Notes: generated from the letters alone by a model not told the origin. Counted from the first letter of the stretch, positions 18,970 through 27,908 are shown. The stretch is DNA of 64,000 nucleotides from Pyxidicoccus xibeiensis (GCF_024198175.1 NZ_JAJVKV010000003.1:992001-1056000); one strand, 5' to 3'. A program made the numbers and translations.

Positions 18970-20894
18970 TGTCGACGACCGCCGGCTTCCTGGTGCTCCA
19001 ACTGCTCACCGCGCAGGTCCCCGGGCCGGACGCGGCCACCCTCGAGCGCACCGCCGCCGTGGAGAGCGCGCGCCTGGAGCAGTCCCCCGACGACGCCGAC
19101 GCGCTGTACCGGCTGGGCACCGCGTTCCTGTCGCTCAACAAGCCGAAGAAGGCGGTGGAGCCGCTCAAGAAGCTGGTGGCGCTGGAGCCCGAGCTGATTC
19201 CGCCCAAGCTGGCGCTGGCCCGGGCGCTGCGGCTGGCGGGCGACGCGGAAGCCGCGCGCACCGTGCTGGACACGGGCATCGCCGCCTTCCCGGAGGACTC
19301 CACCCTGCGCGCCGAGCGGGGCCTGCTGGCGCGCGTGCTGGACGAGAACGACGTGGCCATCAGCAGCTACTCGGTGGCCGCGGAGCTGGCGCCCCAGGAC
19401 GCGGAGCTGCGCTTCAACCTGGGCGAGGCCCTGCAGCGCGCCGGCCGCACGGACGACGCGATAGAGGCCTACCGCGAGGCGCTGAAGCTGGACGCCAAGC
19501 TCAACGTCGCCCGGGTGAACCTGGGCAAGGCGCTGGCGGAGAAGGGGCTCAACGGCGAGGCCAAGGAGACGCTGCGCGAGGCCACCCGCGAGAAGCTGGG
19601 CGACTCGGAAGCGCACTACAACCTGGGCGTCATCCTGATGCGGGAGAACGACCTGGACGGCGCCATCGCCGAGTACCAGCGCACCCTCGCCGCGGAGCCC
19701 AAGCACGCGCGCGCCCACAACAACCTGGGCGTGGCCCTCAACGAGAAGGGCGACCCGCGCAAGGCCACCGAGGCCTTCCTCAAGGCCATCTCCGCGGACC
19801 CGAAGTACGCGGAGGCGCACTTCAACCTGGGGCTGGCGTACTTCCAGCTCGGCGACAACGTGCGCGCCACCAAGTCCTTCGAGAAGGCGCTGGTGCTGGA
19901 GCCCCGGCGCGCCAGCGGGCCTTACACGCAGCTGGGCCACCTGTACCTGGCGCAGGGCAAGAAGAAGCAGGCGGTGGCGGCCTTCCAGAAGGCGATTGAG
20001 AAGAGCACCGAGGACGGCCGCAAGACGACCGAGGCCTACCAGGGCCTGGCGCGGGCATACCTGGGGCTGGGCAAGGCCGACGAGGCGGTGGCCACGCTGA
20101 AGACGGCGGTGGAGACCTTCCCGAAGGACGCGAGCGCCCGGGCGGCGTATGGCGACGCGCTCAAGGCCAAGGGCGACCTGGACGGGGCCATCGCGCAGCT
20201 CGAGGCGTGCGTGGGCCTGGCGCCCACCGTGGAGAACCGGCTGGCCCTGGCGGACGCGTACGCCAAGAAGCGGGTGAGCGCGAAGGCGAAGCCGCTGTAC
20301 GAGGAGCTGCTCAAGGAGGAGCCGGGCAACCGCGCCGCGAAGCTCGCGCTGGCGGACCTGCTGCTGGCCATGGGCGACTACGTGACGGCCGAAGGGCTGC
20401 TGAAGCCGAAGGAAGGCGAGGAGGCCGACACGGCGGCGCTGGCGCGGCTGGGCATCGTCCACTCGCGGCGCGGACGGCCGGACCTGGCGGTGACGGAGCT
20501 GGAGGCGGTCGTGGCGAAGGACCCGGCGCAGCTGGAGGCCCGGGCCGAGCTGGGCTTCCTCTACCTGCGCGGCGGTGACGGCGCGAAGGCGAAGAAGGTG
20601 CTGGCCTCCGTGCTGGCGGTGGAGCCTCGCAACGCGCTGGGGCTGCTGTACCTGGGCCACGCGCTGTTCCAGCAGGGCAACGCGAAGGACGCGGAGAAGT
20701 CCTTCCGCGGCGCCGCGCAGGTGGACCCGAACTTCGCCGAGCCGCACAACGCGCTGGGGCAGCTGCTGGAGGCCTCGAAGCGCATGGACGAGGCGAAGGG
20801 CGCCTATGAGACGGCGCTGAAGCTGCAGCCGGACCATGAGGACGCGAAGGCGGCCCTGAAGCGGATGGCCACGGCGTCAGCTCCGACGCCGTAG
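18969..20894 (+). CDS. TPR repeat protein closing the envelope/motility-like operon
   Basis: A 641-residue product made almost wholly of classical TPR units with the usual A-x3-LG-x2-Y pattern, for example AHNNLGVALNEKGDPRKATE, AEAHFNLGLAYFQLGDN and NALGLLYLGHALFQQGNA; roughly 15 or more repeats. The first 15 residues are hydrophobic (STTAGFLVLQLLTAQVPG) and may be a signal peptide. The start overlaps the lipoprotein stop by 1 nt (TAATG). It is the last gene of the operon; the EamA transporter lies convergently 56 bp further on. GltD/NfsD-type proteins in related clusters are also TPR-rich, so a periplasmic adaptor role is likely. Confidence 0.88.
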   Translation: MSTTAGFLVLQLLTAQVPGPDAATLERTAAVESARLEQSPDDADALYRLGTAFLSLNKPKKAVEPLKKLVALEPELIPPKLALARALRLAGDAEAARTVLDTGIAAFPEDSTLRAERGLLARVLDENDVAISSYSVAAELAPQDAELRFNLGEALQRAGRTDDAIEAYREALKLDAKLNVARVNLGKALAEKGLNGEAKETLREATREKLGDSEAHYNLGVILMRENDLDGAIAEYQRTLAAEPKHARAHNNLGVALNEKGDPRKATEAFLKAISADPKYAEAHFNLGLAYFQLGDNVRATKSFEKALVLEPRRASGPYTQLGHLYLAQGKKKQAVAAFQKAIEKSTEDGRKTTEAYQGLARAYLGLGKADEAVATLKTAVETFPKDASARAAYGDALKAKGDLDGAIAQLEACVGLAPTVENRLALADAYAKKRVSAKAKPLYEELLKEEPGNRAAKLALADLLLAMGDYVTAEGLLKPKEGEEADTAALARLGIVHSRRGRPDLAVTELEAVVAKDPAQLEARAELGFLYLRGGDGAKAKKVLASVLAVEPRNALGLLYLGHALFQQGNAKDAEKSFRGAAQVDPNFAEPHNALGQLLEASKRMDEAKGAYETALKLQPDHEDAKAALKRMATASAPTP

Positions 20895-20950
20895 TCCGGG
20901 TGGGCCGCGGCGTCGTCAACCGGCGCCACGGTCGCACCTCCCCGCGGGGC

Positions 20951-21802
20951 TCAGCCGGGGACGCCCAGCAGCACCGCGCCGACCGCGACGAGCACCGCGC
21001 CTCCGAGCTGCCGCCGCTCCAGGCGCTCTCCCTGCAGCCCGGCCAGTCCCAGCGCGAAGGCGATGGAGGTGTTGCGCAGCGTCAGCACCACGCCCGCGCC
21101 GCTGCTGCCCAGCGCCGACAGCAGCAGCGCGAAGGACAGCGTGCAGACGATGCCGGTGACCACCACGAGCCCAGGCCTGACGAGGGCCTCGCGCCGGAGG
21201 GTGGCCCAGCCGAGCTTCCGGCTTCGCTCCAGGACGAGCACCGGCAGCGCGACGAGGAGCCCCGTGGCGAAGAGGGCCGGCGGCTGCGCTCCCTCGCCCA
21301 GCGCCAGCTTGTAGCTCAGGTGATAGCCGGCGATGCACAGCGCCGCCAGCGCGGCCCACGCCACGCCGGTGGCCGCGGGGCCCGTGGGGCGCGTCAGGTT
21401 CATCACCAGCAGCCCCACGCCCAGCAGCACGGCGCCGGAGACCATCCACACGGACACGGCCTCGCCCAGCCACAGCACGGACACGGGCCAGACCAGCAGC
21501 ATCGCCCCTCCGCGAGACACCGTGTACGCGAGCCCCAGGGGCGCCTGCTTCAGCGCCCGGGACAGCGCCGCCAGGTAGATGCTCTCGCACGCCCCGGCGC
21601 CCAGGGCCCAGGCGAGACCGCGCGCCGTCGGGAACGCCTCGCCCCGCATCCCGAGCGTCCACAGCCCACCGCCCACCACGGCCACGGAGATGACGCTGAC
21701 GACGCCCACCTCCGGATTCGGGTGCCGCTTGAGCAGCGCGTTCCACGAGGCATGGAAGAACGCGGACGACAGCACCAGCACCAGGGCGACGGTCTCCAAC
21801 AC
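20951..21802 (-). CDS. EamA/DMT-family membrane transporter
   Basis: The 283-residue product has about ten hydrophobic segments in two repeats of five, the build of the drug/metabolite transporter (EamA) superfamily. Family-type segments are FFHASWNALLKR near the start, YTVSRGGAMLLVWPVSVLWLGE closing the first half and TLRNTSIAFALGLAGL in the second half. It sits in the inner membrane and probably exports a small metabolite or amino acid; the substrate cannot be told from sequence. It stands alone on the minus strand, convergent with the TPR operon, and lies downstream of a large inverted repeat that may end the transcript coming from the right. Confidence 0.9.
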   Translation of the reverse strand: MLETVALVLVLSSAFFHASWNALLKRHPNPEVGVVSVISVAVVGGGLWTLGMRGEAFPTARGLAWALGAGACESIYLAALSRALKQAPLGLAYTVSRGGAMLLVWPVSVLWLGEAVSVWMVSGAVLLGVGLLVMNLTRPTGPAATGVAWAALAALCIAGYHLSYKLALGEGAQPPALFATGLLVALPVLVLERSRKLGWATLRREALVRPGLVVVTGIVCTLSFALLLSALGSSGAGVVLTLRNTSIAFALGLAGLQGERLERRQLGGAVLVAVGAVLLGVPG

Positions 21803-21883
21803 GGCTCCTTCACGAGGTCGGGGCCGTGTCTAACGCAGGGGCCGCCTCCGCGCAGTCGCTGCGTCACCTCTTCGAGGCCCCCT

Positions 21884-21957
21884 GGGAGCTTGCTGTTCGG
21901 AAATGTCGGGGGTTTTGCGCGGCGAAATGTCCCGACATTTCCGAACAGCAAGCTCCC
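21884..21957. repeat. Perfect 27-bp inverted repeat with 20-bp spacer
   Basis: The arms 21884-21910 and 21931-21957 are exact reverse complements, with no mismatch in 27 bp. The spacer and right arm also contain a second, nested palindrome (GAAATGTC, CC, GACATTTC), so GAAATGTC occurs twice in the same direction and once inverted. It lies between two minus-strand genes. It could be a strong transcription terminator (no T-run is visible), an operator or a remnant of a small mobile repeat. Confidence 0.9.
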
Positions 21958-21975
21958 GGCCGCGAAACGGCCCCG

Positions 21976-22959
21976 TCAGGGTGATGGCTCGTCGTGGCCG
22001 TCCTGCGCTTCGGGCGCCTCCCCCATGAGCACCGAGGCCGGCAGCGCGGGGCCCTCGGGGATGGGGCGGGGTTCGTCGAAGGGGGTCACACGGCCGAAGG
22101 AGTAGCGCTCCTCGGCGTGCGCACCAAACGACGCGCCCTCGGCATGTGCCACCAGCACCAGGTCCTCGGTGGGCACGGTCCCCGTCTTGAACGTGACGAC
22201 GTACGTCACCGCGCGGACATCCCCTCCCGGGCCCTCGGGGACGGTGAAGTCCTCGGGCCCTTCGAGGAGCGCTGCTCCGCGTGGCAGGGAGAGACGCACC
22301 GCCACGGGGGCACCGAAGCCCAGCCGCCGCTCCACCTCCGCCACGAGCCGCACACTGCCGGTGGACGCCTCCACCACCGTCCAGCCCACGCGCATCGGCG
22401 CGGGGATGCGCGCGGTCAGCCCCGCCCCCCAGGTTCCATGCGTATGTCCCTGGTTGTCCTCCGTGGGCGTCGCCGCCTCTCGCGGCGGCTCCGGCTCCGG
22501 AGTGCCACCCCCTGCCCAGGCCACTGGGTGGGGCCGCGACCGCGCCTCGGCGGGCCGCCCTGCCCTCCCTCGCTGGGAGGGAACTGAAGCGCGCACGTCG
22601 GGTGCCACGGGCTCGCCAGCGACCGGCGACTCGACGGCATCGCGTTGCACCACGCTCGGAGGGGCTTCGTCCCTCGCATCGAGCTGCGCCCGGGTCTTCT
22701 CCCGCTGGGAGAACGGAGGTGACGGCTCCGGCCGCTTGCGCGCCTTGCCCCGGACGCGCTCCACGCCGGAGGCCACTCCCGCGGAGAGTGCTCCCGCGAG
22801 CGCGAGGGCCAGCACCACGCCCGCGAGCTTCCGTCGCGTCAGGAGCACCGGCAGGCCTCCATGGCAGGGCTCGCAACGCAGGACATCACGAAGCCCTGGG
22901 CGCTCACCGACATGGCGCCGTCGCCGCATGCGCAGCACGCAGCCTCCAGCACAGAGCAC
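21976..22959 (-). CDS. Membrane protein with N-terminal zinc-ribbon-like motif
   Basis: The frame from GTG 22959 encodes 327 residues; ATG 22929 is an alternative. The first 40 residues include paired cysteines (CAGGC, CEPCH) that could form a zinc ribbon, followed by one membrane segment (about 43-66, LAGVVLALALAGALSAGVASG). A disordered Arg/Pro-rich linker leads to a beta-rich C-terminal domain (about 185-300; MRVGWTVVEASTGSVRLVAE and VRAVTYVVTFKTGTV) that would lie outside the cytoplasm. No known enzyme motif is visible. It sits 24 bp downstream of the metalloprotease lipoprotein gene on the same strand and may be co-transcribed. Function unknown. Confidence 0.7.
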   Translation of the reverse strand: MLCAGGCVLRMRRRRHVGERPGLRDVLRCEPCHGGLPVLLTRRKLAGVVLALALAGALSAGVASGVERVRGKARKRPEPSPPFSQREKTRAQLDARDEAPPSVVQRDAVESPVAGEPVAPDVRASVPSQRGRAGRPAEARSRPHPVAWAGGGTPEPEPPREAATPTEDNQGHTHGTWGAGLTARIPAPMRVGWTVVEASTGSVRLVAEVERRLGFGAPVAVRLSLPRGAALLEGPEDFTVPEGPGGDVRAVTYVVTFKTGTVPTEDLVLVAHAEGASFGAHAEERYSFGRVTPFDEPRPIPEGPALPASVLMGEAPEAQDGHDEPSP

Positions 22960-22983
22960 GAGTTCATCACGGGCACCGGGCGC

Positions 22984-24642
22984 TCACCGACACAGGGGCG
23001 CATGACTGGGGTACGGGTACGCGACGGCCGGCTCGGTGGCCAGGTCCATCACCGTCCCGGGGAAGCCCTGGCACATCAGCGTGTCCAGGAAGTCCGCGAG
23101 GCACGGCGCGGAGTGCTCCGTCCGCGTCACGTCCACCACCGCCCCGTTCTCCATCCGCCACCGGTGCCGCTGGTAGCCGCGCGCCCACGGAGCGGCGTTC
23201 ATCGCCGGAGCGCCGAGCGCCTCGTACAGCGGCTGCCGCGACGACGTGCCCCTGCCGAGCCGGTAGAGGATGGCGGCCACCTCGTTCTCCTCGATGCGCT
23301 GGAGCAGGCCGTCCTCGGGCTTGGGCCGGTTCCACGTGCCTGCGGCGGGCTCGCGTGCCTCCAGGTCCACCCAGAACATCGTCCCGCCCTGCCGGTCGTA
23401 GTACCGCGAGCTGCCACGCGCGTCCGCGCTGAACCAGGTGGCCCACCCCTCGCTCCACGCCTGTCCGGGGAAGGTGGGCACGCCGACGAAGTGCGGGCCT
23501 CCCTCCTCCGGGCTCGTGCCGTAGCTGGCCATCACCCAGTGCCCCAGCTCGTGCAACACCATGGCCTCGGACCACCAGGCCGCGTCACCGTCGCCGGGCA
23601 GCCACACCTGTGCCTCCCATCGCCGTCCCGCCGCCGTCACCGCCCACGGCGCGAAGCAGGCGCCACAGGACCACGTGGCGCCAAAGCCGAGCCACGCCAC
23701 CACCGGCAACCCCGGCCGCCCGTAGCGCTCCCGCGCGCGATGCCACGCCGTGCGCAGGGCAGCGAACACCGCCGCCGCCCCGGAGCCATCCGACTCGCGG
23801 ATGGTGAACACCGGCCGCTCGATGAGCCCCTTCGTGGAGCGCGACCAGCTCCAGATGCGCGCGGACGCGCCCGGCAGCGTCGACACGGACTGCGCCCCGG
23901 ACAGCGCGGGGTCCGCCACCGCGTACGCCACCGTGATGGAGCTCCCGCGTCCCGCCGCATAGACGACGATGCGGTCCTCGTCCCGCACCTGGTCCGCCAC
24001 CTGGACGGTGAAGCTCCCATCCAGGTCGGTCACCGACAGGTCCACCAGCGTCTCGCCTCGATAGGACGCGATGAGGAAGCCCCCTGCGGGCACCAGCTCT
24101 GCCTCCGGTGTCCAGTCGCGGAACGCGGCGTCGGGCCAACGCCGGGCATAGCGCACGGTGCCGCTCAGCGTGGGCCCTGGCGAGCCACACCACCCGCGGC
24201 GGCCCTCCGCGACACAGCCCGCGGAGCACTCGCGCGAGCGCCAGCGCCCGTCCGTGCACGTCTCCAGCCGTCCAGCGTCCGAGCAGCGCGAGACACCATC
24301 CACGCACGCGGCTCCCGCCTCGCAGTGCGCTCCACCCTCCTCCACGCACGCATCGCCCACGGCGCAGTCCTCGCGCAGCAGCATGCCGAGCGAGCACCGC
24401 TCCACCACACGACTGCCCAGGCACCGGCCACCTTCTGGCAATGACGAACAGTCTGTCGCGGCGCGCATCGCCTCGTTCGGAGTGTCGGAGCACGCGCGCT
24501 CGCGGCACGCGACGTCACCCTCGGCGCATGCGGCGTCGCAGTTCTCGTTGCCAGAACCCGGCCCGCAGGCGAGCAGCACCAGCCCCAGGCCCACGCACGC
24601 CAGCGCCCACCGCCCCGCTCGCACCGCTGCCTCGAAACGCAA
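22984..24642 (-). CDS. Zinc metalloprotease lipoprotein with cysteine-rich N-terminal region
   Basis: TTG 24642 is chosen because GGCGGAGGT lies 9 nt upstream and the product then begins with a lipoprotein signal (LLAC lipobox). It has 552 residues. Residues about 26-160 are rich in cysteine, in short repeats such as CSDAGRLETCTDG, a pattern common in myxobacterial surface lipoproteins. A small beta domain (about 165-240; LSGTVRYARRWPDA) follows. The C-terminal half carries HELGHW (His364, Glu365, His368), the zinc-binding and catalytic motif of gluzincin-type proteases, with TMFWVDLE and a wing of aromatic residues after it. It is therefore predicted to be an outer-membrane-attached or secreted peptidase. 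The frame upstream of 24642 lacks a signal peptide at its start, which disfavours longer starts. Confidence 0.85.
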   Translation of the reverse strand: MRFEAAVRAGRWALACVGLGLVLLACGPGSGNENCDAACAEGDVACRERACSDTPNEAMRAATDCSSLPEGGRCLGSRVVERCSLGMLLREDCAVGDACVEEGGAHCEAGAACVDGVSRCSDAGRLETCTDGRWRSRECSAGCVAEGRRGWCGSPGPTLSGTVRYARRWPDAAFRDWTPEAELVPAGGFLIASYRGETLVDLSVTDLDGSFTVQVADQVRDEDRIVVYAAGRGSSITVAYAVADPALSGAQSVSTLPGASARIWSWSRSTKGLIERPVFTIRESDGSGAAAVFAALRTAWHRARERYGRPGLPVVAWLGFGATWSCGACFAPWAVTAAGRRWEAQVWLPGDGDAAWWSEAMVLHELGHWVMASYGTSPEEGGPHFVGVPTFPGQAWSEGWATWFSADARGSSRYYDRQGGTMFWVDLEAREPAAGTWNRPKPEDGLLQRIEENEVAAILYRLGRGTSSRQPLYEALGAPAMNAAPWARGYQRHRWRMENGAVVDVTRTEHSAPCLADFLDTLMCQGFPGTVMDLATEPAVAYPYPSHAPLCR

Positions 24643-24974
24643 CGTCGTGGTACCTCCGCCCCCCGTCGCACCGACGACGGATGAGCGGCAGGACAGCACG
24701 CACGGTGCGCGGCTTCGCAGGACCGAGGAGCCCACGGGTCTCCTGCTCGCCCGCTGCAACGCACCACGGCTGTTCTTCACTCGACACGTGATGCCATCCA
24801 CGTGCCCGCCTGCCTGCTTCCGCCGCGTCCCCGTTCGCCGCGAGACGCCCACGCGCCCGCCACTGTCTGGCACCGCGTGAATCACCCGGCGTGGGTTCGC
24901 CCCGCGCCTGAGCGTTGTTACACTCGGCCGGCCTCCCCTCGGGCAAGCAGGGCTCCCGGCGAGCAGGACTCCCA
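24643..24974. other. Divergent intergenic region, metalloprotease / desaturase
   Basis: About 332 bp between two divergent genes. The only clear signal is the GGCGGAGGT ribosome-binding site for the minus-strand protease gene at its left end. A CAGGAC precedes ATG 24975 on the right. Promoters for both genes must lie here, but none can be identified by eye. No small coding frame looks convincing. Confidence 0.5.
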
Positions 24975-25844
24975 ATGACGCGCCTCGACACCCAGGCCCC
25001 ACGGTTGGACCTCCCGAGTCTCGGCGTCCATGCGCTGTGGGCCGCCTGGCTCGCCGCGGTCGTCATGGGCTGGAGCGGCTGGGCTCTCCCGGTGCGCGTG
25101 GGCGCGATGGGGGTGGGCTGGGCGGTGATGTTCTGGAACTACGCGGTGCTCCACAACCACATGCACGTGCCCATCGCGAAGCCGCGTGCGCTCAAGTGGC
25201 TGGTGTCGCGCACGCTGGGGCTGGCGTGTGGCTTCGCGTACCGCGGCTACTTCATCCACCACTTCAACCACCACCGCTTCAACGACGGTGAAGGGGACTG
25301 GGGACGGCGACACCCGGGGGAAGGCGCGCTGCGGTACTGCGTGCGCTGGGCGCTCACGCCGTGGCTCTGGCCCTTCGACACGCTGAAGAAGGTGTGGAGC
25401 GCGTGCAGGACGCGCGGCCAGAAGGTGGAGCTGCTCGTCGACTTCGCGGTGGTGGACGGCACGCTGCTGGCGCTCACGCTCTGGCAGCCGTCGCTCGGGT
25501 TGTCGCTGCTGGGCACGCTCATCTTCACGCAGGCGTGCATCCACTACCTGAACCTCGCGGCCCACCTGGGCTCGGATGCGAGGGAGCGCACGCGGCTGGC
25601 GGTGACGTCCACCTCGCGCTTCTACAACCGCTGGTTCTTCAACGCCGGCTACCACCAGGCCCACCACCTGAAGCCGCAGGTGCCCTGGCGCGAGCTGCCC
25701 GAAGTCACCAAGGCACTCGCCCGGCAGGAACAGCTCCCCGCCGAGCTCCAGACGGACGTGTCACCCATCAACCCCGCCTGGGCCGCACAGGTAGCCGCCC
25801 GTATCGGTGAGTCGCCCCAGGCCCGTCCCGGCACGAGCACATAG
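24975..25844 (+). CDS. Fatty acid desaturase family protein
   Basis: A 289-residue integral membrane protein from ATG 24975. Three histidine boxes that hold the di-iron centre are visible: HNHMH (about 61-65), HHFNHHR (about 96-102) and HQAHH near residue 231. Hydrophobic pairs lie before and between them (WAAWLAAVVMGWSGWALPV, LSLLGTLIFTQACIHYL). The family introduces double bonds or hydroxyl groups into acyl chains in the inner membrane using O2 and reduced ferredoxin or a cytochrome. Myxobacteria make unusual unsaturated lipids, so a lipid-modifying role is likely; position on the chain cannot be predicted. It stands alone and converges on the heme-uptake operon. Confidence 0.9.
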   Translation: MTRLDTQAPRLDLPSLGVHALWAAWLAAVVMGWSGWALPVRVGAMGVGWAVMFWNYAVLHNHMHVPIAKPRALKWLVSRTLGLACGFAYRGYFIHHFNHHRFNDGEGDWGRRHPGEGALRYCVRWALTPWLWPFDTLKKVWSACRTRGQKVELLVDFAVVDGTLLALTLWQPSLGLSLLGTLIFTQACIHYLNLAAHLGSDARERTRLAVTSTSRFYNRWFFNAGYHQAHHLKPQVPWRELPEVTKALARQEQLPAELQTDVSPINPAWAAQVAARIGESPQARPGTST

Positions 25845-25852
25845 CGGGCGAC

Positions 25853-26010
25853 GGGCCGATGCGCGCGGACGCGGGCGCCACCGCGTGGCGAGGACACCGC
25901 GTACACCCGCCTCGCGGACTGGCCGTGAGCGCGCAGCCAACGCTGGGCCGATGAGCACGGTCGCGGGCGCCCCGCCTGGCGAGCACAGCGCCAGCCCGGC
26001 CCGCGAACTG
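25853..26010. repeat. Two imperfect intergenic repeats of about 68 bp
   Basis: Copies at 25853-25921 and 25945-26010 both begin GGGCCGATG and share CGCGGGCGCC, TGGCGAG and CGCG(G/A)ACTG blocks in the same order, roughly 75% identical by eye, with a period of 92 bp. They fill the gap between convergent genes, so they may be decayed copies of a repeat element or act in transcript ends. Confidence 0.5.
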
Positions 26011-26019
26011 ACGAGGCGC

Positions 26020-26823
26020 TCAGGGCTGAGCCGGACGGTGTCCCGCCGGAATGACCCACCGGCCGGGCACGTCCGGCCACTCGACGACCTGCACCTCCAG
26101 CCCGAAGGTGCTGGCGATGAGCTCGGGGCGAAGCACCTCGGCGGGCGGGCCCACCTCCACCAGCTTCCCCTGCGCCAGGATGGCCAGCCGGTGCGCATGG
26201 CGCGCAGCGAGGTTCAGGTCATGCAGCACGGCGAGCACCGCTCCCCCTTCCCGAGCGAAGCGCCCCGCCGCCTCCAGCACGAGGTGCTGATGGGCGAGGT
26301 CCAGGCTCGCGGTCGGCTCGTCGAGCAGGAGGTAGCGGCTCCCCTGCCCCGGCGGCACCGACAGCTGCGCCAGCACGCGCGCGAGCTGCACCCGCTGCCG
26401 CTCGCCTCCGGACAGCGTGGTGTACGGACGCGACGCCAGGTGCCGCGTGTCCGTCGCCTCCAGCGCTGAGGTGGCCGCCTCCAGGTCCGCGCCGCTCCCG
26501 CCTCGCCCCGCATGCGGGCTGCGGCCGAGGAGTGCCACCTCCAGCGCCGTGAAGCCGAAGCCGAGCGACGACTCCTGCGGCAGCACGCCGAGCCGCCGGG
26601 CCCGCTCACGGGGAGGCCAGCGGTGCAGCGGGAGCCCTTCCAGCAGTACGTCCCCCGCCGCGCAGCGAAGCTCTCCCGCGAGCGCTCCGAGCAGCGTGGA
26701 CTTGCCGGCGCCATTCGGCCCCACCACGGCCAGCACCTCACCGGGCTGGAGCGTCAGGTCCATGGGCCCCAGCGTCCGCCCCCGCCCGCGCCACACGTCG
26801 ATGCCACGCGCCTCCAGGCTCAT
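26020..26823 (-). CDS. hmuV: Heme ABC transporter ATP-binding protein
   Basis: The 267-residue product has Walker A GPNGAGKST (about 35-43), signature LSGGERQRV, Walker B LLLDEPTASLDL and the switch histidine in AVLHDLNLA, so it is a complete ABC ATPase of the iron-siderophore/heme group. It is the last gene of the heme operon. ATG 26823 overlaps the permease stop (ATGA). It powers HmuU to move heme from the periplasm into the cytoplasm. A longer in-frame extension upstream to 27141 is only an antisense-type open frame across hmuU. Confidence 0.93.
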   Translation of the reverse strand: MSLEARGIDVWRGRGRTLGPMDLTLQPGEVLAVVGPNGAGKSTLLGALAGELRCAAGDVLLEGLPLHRWPPRERARRLGVLPQESSLGFGFTALEVALLGRSPHAGRGGSGADLEAATSALEATDTRHLASRPYTTLSGGERQRVQLARVLAQLSVPPGQGSRYLLLDEPTASLDLAHQHLVLEAAGRFAREGGAVLAVLHDLNLAARHAHRLAILAQGKLVEVGPPAEVLRPELIASTFGLEVQVVEWPDVPGRWVIPAGHRPAQP

Positions 26824-27908
26824 GCAGCCCCCTTGCGCGCCAAGAGCCCGATGAAGACGGGGACGCCCAGCACGGAGGTGAGCGCGCCCACGGGCAGCTC
26901 CGCGGGCGAAGCCGCCGTGCGCGCCAGCAGGTCCGCGGCCACGAGCAGCGCGGCGCCCAGCAGCGCGGAGGCCCCGAGCAACCGCCGGTGGTCCGGCCCG
27001 AGCGCGAGCCGCAGCACCGCCGGCACCAGCAGCCCGACGAAGCTGATGATGCCCGTGACGGACACCGCCGCGCCCACGCCCAGCGCCGACGCGAGGATGA
27101 GCCGGCGCTTGAGGCGCTCCACGTCCACGCCCAGGTGCCACGCCTCGCGCTCGCCCAGCAGCAGCAGGTTGAGGGAATGCGCGTCACGCAAGAGCAGCGC
27201 GAGCGCCACGGCGAGCGGCGCGGCGGCCACGCCCACCACCTCCCAGGACGCGCCGCCCAGGCTGCCCCAGCTCCAGAAGGTGATGGAGCGCAGCTGCGCA
27301 TCCGTCGCCACCTGCGTGAGCAGGCCGATGCCCGCGAACGCACCCGCGCTCACTGCCACGCCCGCGAGGAGCATCCGCGACGTCTCCGTGCGCCCTTCGC
27401 CCGTGCCCAGCCGCTGGGCCAGCAGCGTGGCGCCGAGCGCACCCGCGAAGGCCGCACCGGGGACGGCCAGCAGGCGCAGCGAGCCCAGCCGGGAGCTCAG
27501 GGCCACGTCCAGGACGATGGCGGTCACCGCGCCCAGCGCCGCGCCGCTGGAGGTGCCGAGCAGTCCCGGCTCGACGAGCGGGTTGCGGAACAGCGCCTGG
27601 AGCGCGGCGCCACAGGTGGCCAGCACCGCGCCCACCATCACCCCGAGCACCACGCGCGGCAGCCGGATGGCGAGGAGCACCGACTCCTGCACGGGCTCCA
27701 GGCCGGCCTCGAGCTTCAGCCCCAGCAGGCCCAGCACATGGCCCACCAGCGCCAGGGGCGGCACCCGCACCGCGCCCACGGCGAGCGAGGCCAGCGCCAC
27801 GCCCAGCAGCAGCAACGACAGGAGCAGCCACGGGCGAGGCGCCGGCGGCCGGAGCCGCTCCCGCGAGGGGAACGGCGCCGAGACGGGCGCGATGCCCGAA
27901 GCACTCAC
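26820..27908 (-). CDS. hmuU: Heme ABC transporter permease (FecCD family)
   Basis: A 362-residue inner-membrane protein with about nine or ten hydrophobic helices. Family landmarks are RLPRVVLGVMVGAVLATCG, NPLVEPGLLGTSSGAALG and the C-terminal TSVLGVPVFIGLLARKGA. It starts at GTG 27908, inside the stop of hmuT (GTGA), and its own stop overlaps hmuV (ATGA). The order HmuT-HmuU-HmuV is the standard heme importer. The family also imports siderophores and cobalamin; the neighbouring HmuS and HmuY-like genes point to heme here. Confidence 0.93.
   Translation of the reverse strand: MSASGIAPVSAPFPSRERLRPPAPRPWLLLSLLLLGVALASLAVGAVRVPPLALVGHVLGLLGLKLEAGLEPVQESVLLAIRLPRVVLGVMVGAVLATCGAALQALFRNPLVEPGLLGTSSGAALGAVTAIVLDVALSSRLGSLRLLAVPGAAFAGALGATLLAQRLGTGEGRTETSRMLLAGVAVSAGAFAGIGLLTQVATDAQLRSITFWSWGSLGGASWEVVGVAAAPLAVALALLLRDAHSLNLLLLGEREAWHLGVDVERLKRRLILASALGVGAAVSVTGIISFVGLLVPAVLRLALGPDHRRLLGASALLGAALLVAADLLARTAASPAELPVGALTSVLGVPVFIGLLARKGAA

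Noticed and set aside
22839..22967. 42-codon minus-strand frame rich in cysteine (7 Cys) starting ATG 22967
   Set aside because: Overlaps the start of the zinc-ribbon membrane protein in another frame and has no ribosome-binding site; probably a shadow of its Cys/Ala codons, though a small metal-binding peptide cannot be fully excluded.
22900..22990. Short direct repeat TGTCGGTGAGCGCCC on the minus strand near the protease stop
   Set aside because: Only about 15 bp and GC-rich; likely chance or a small slippage event without clear meaning.
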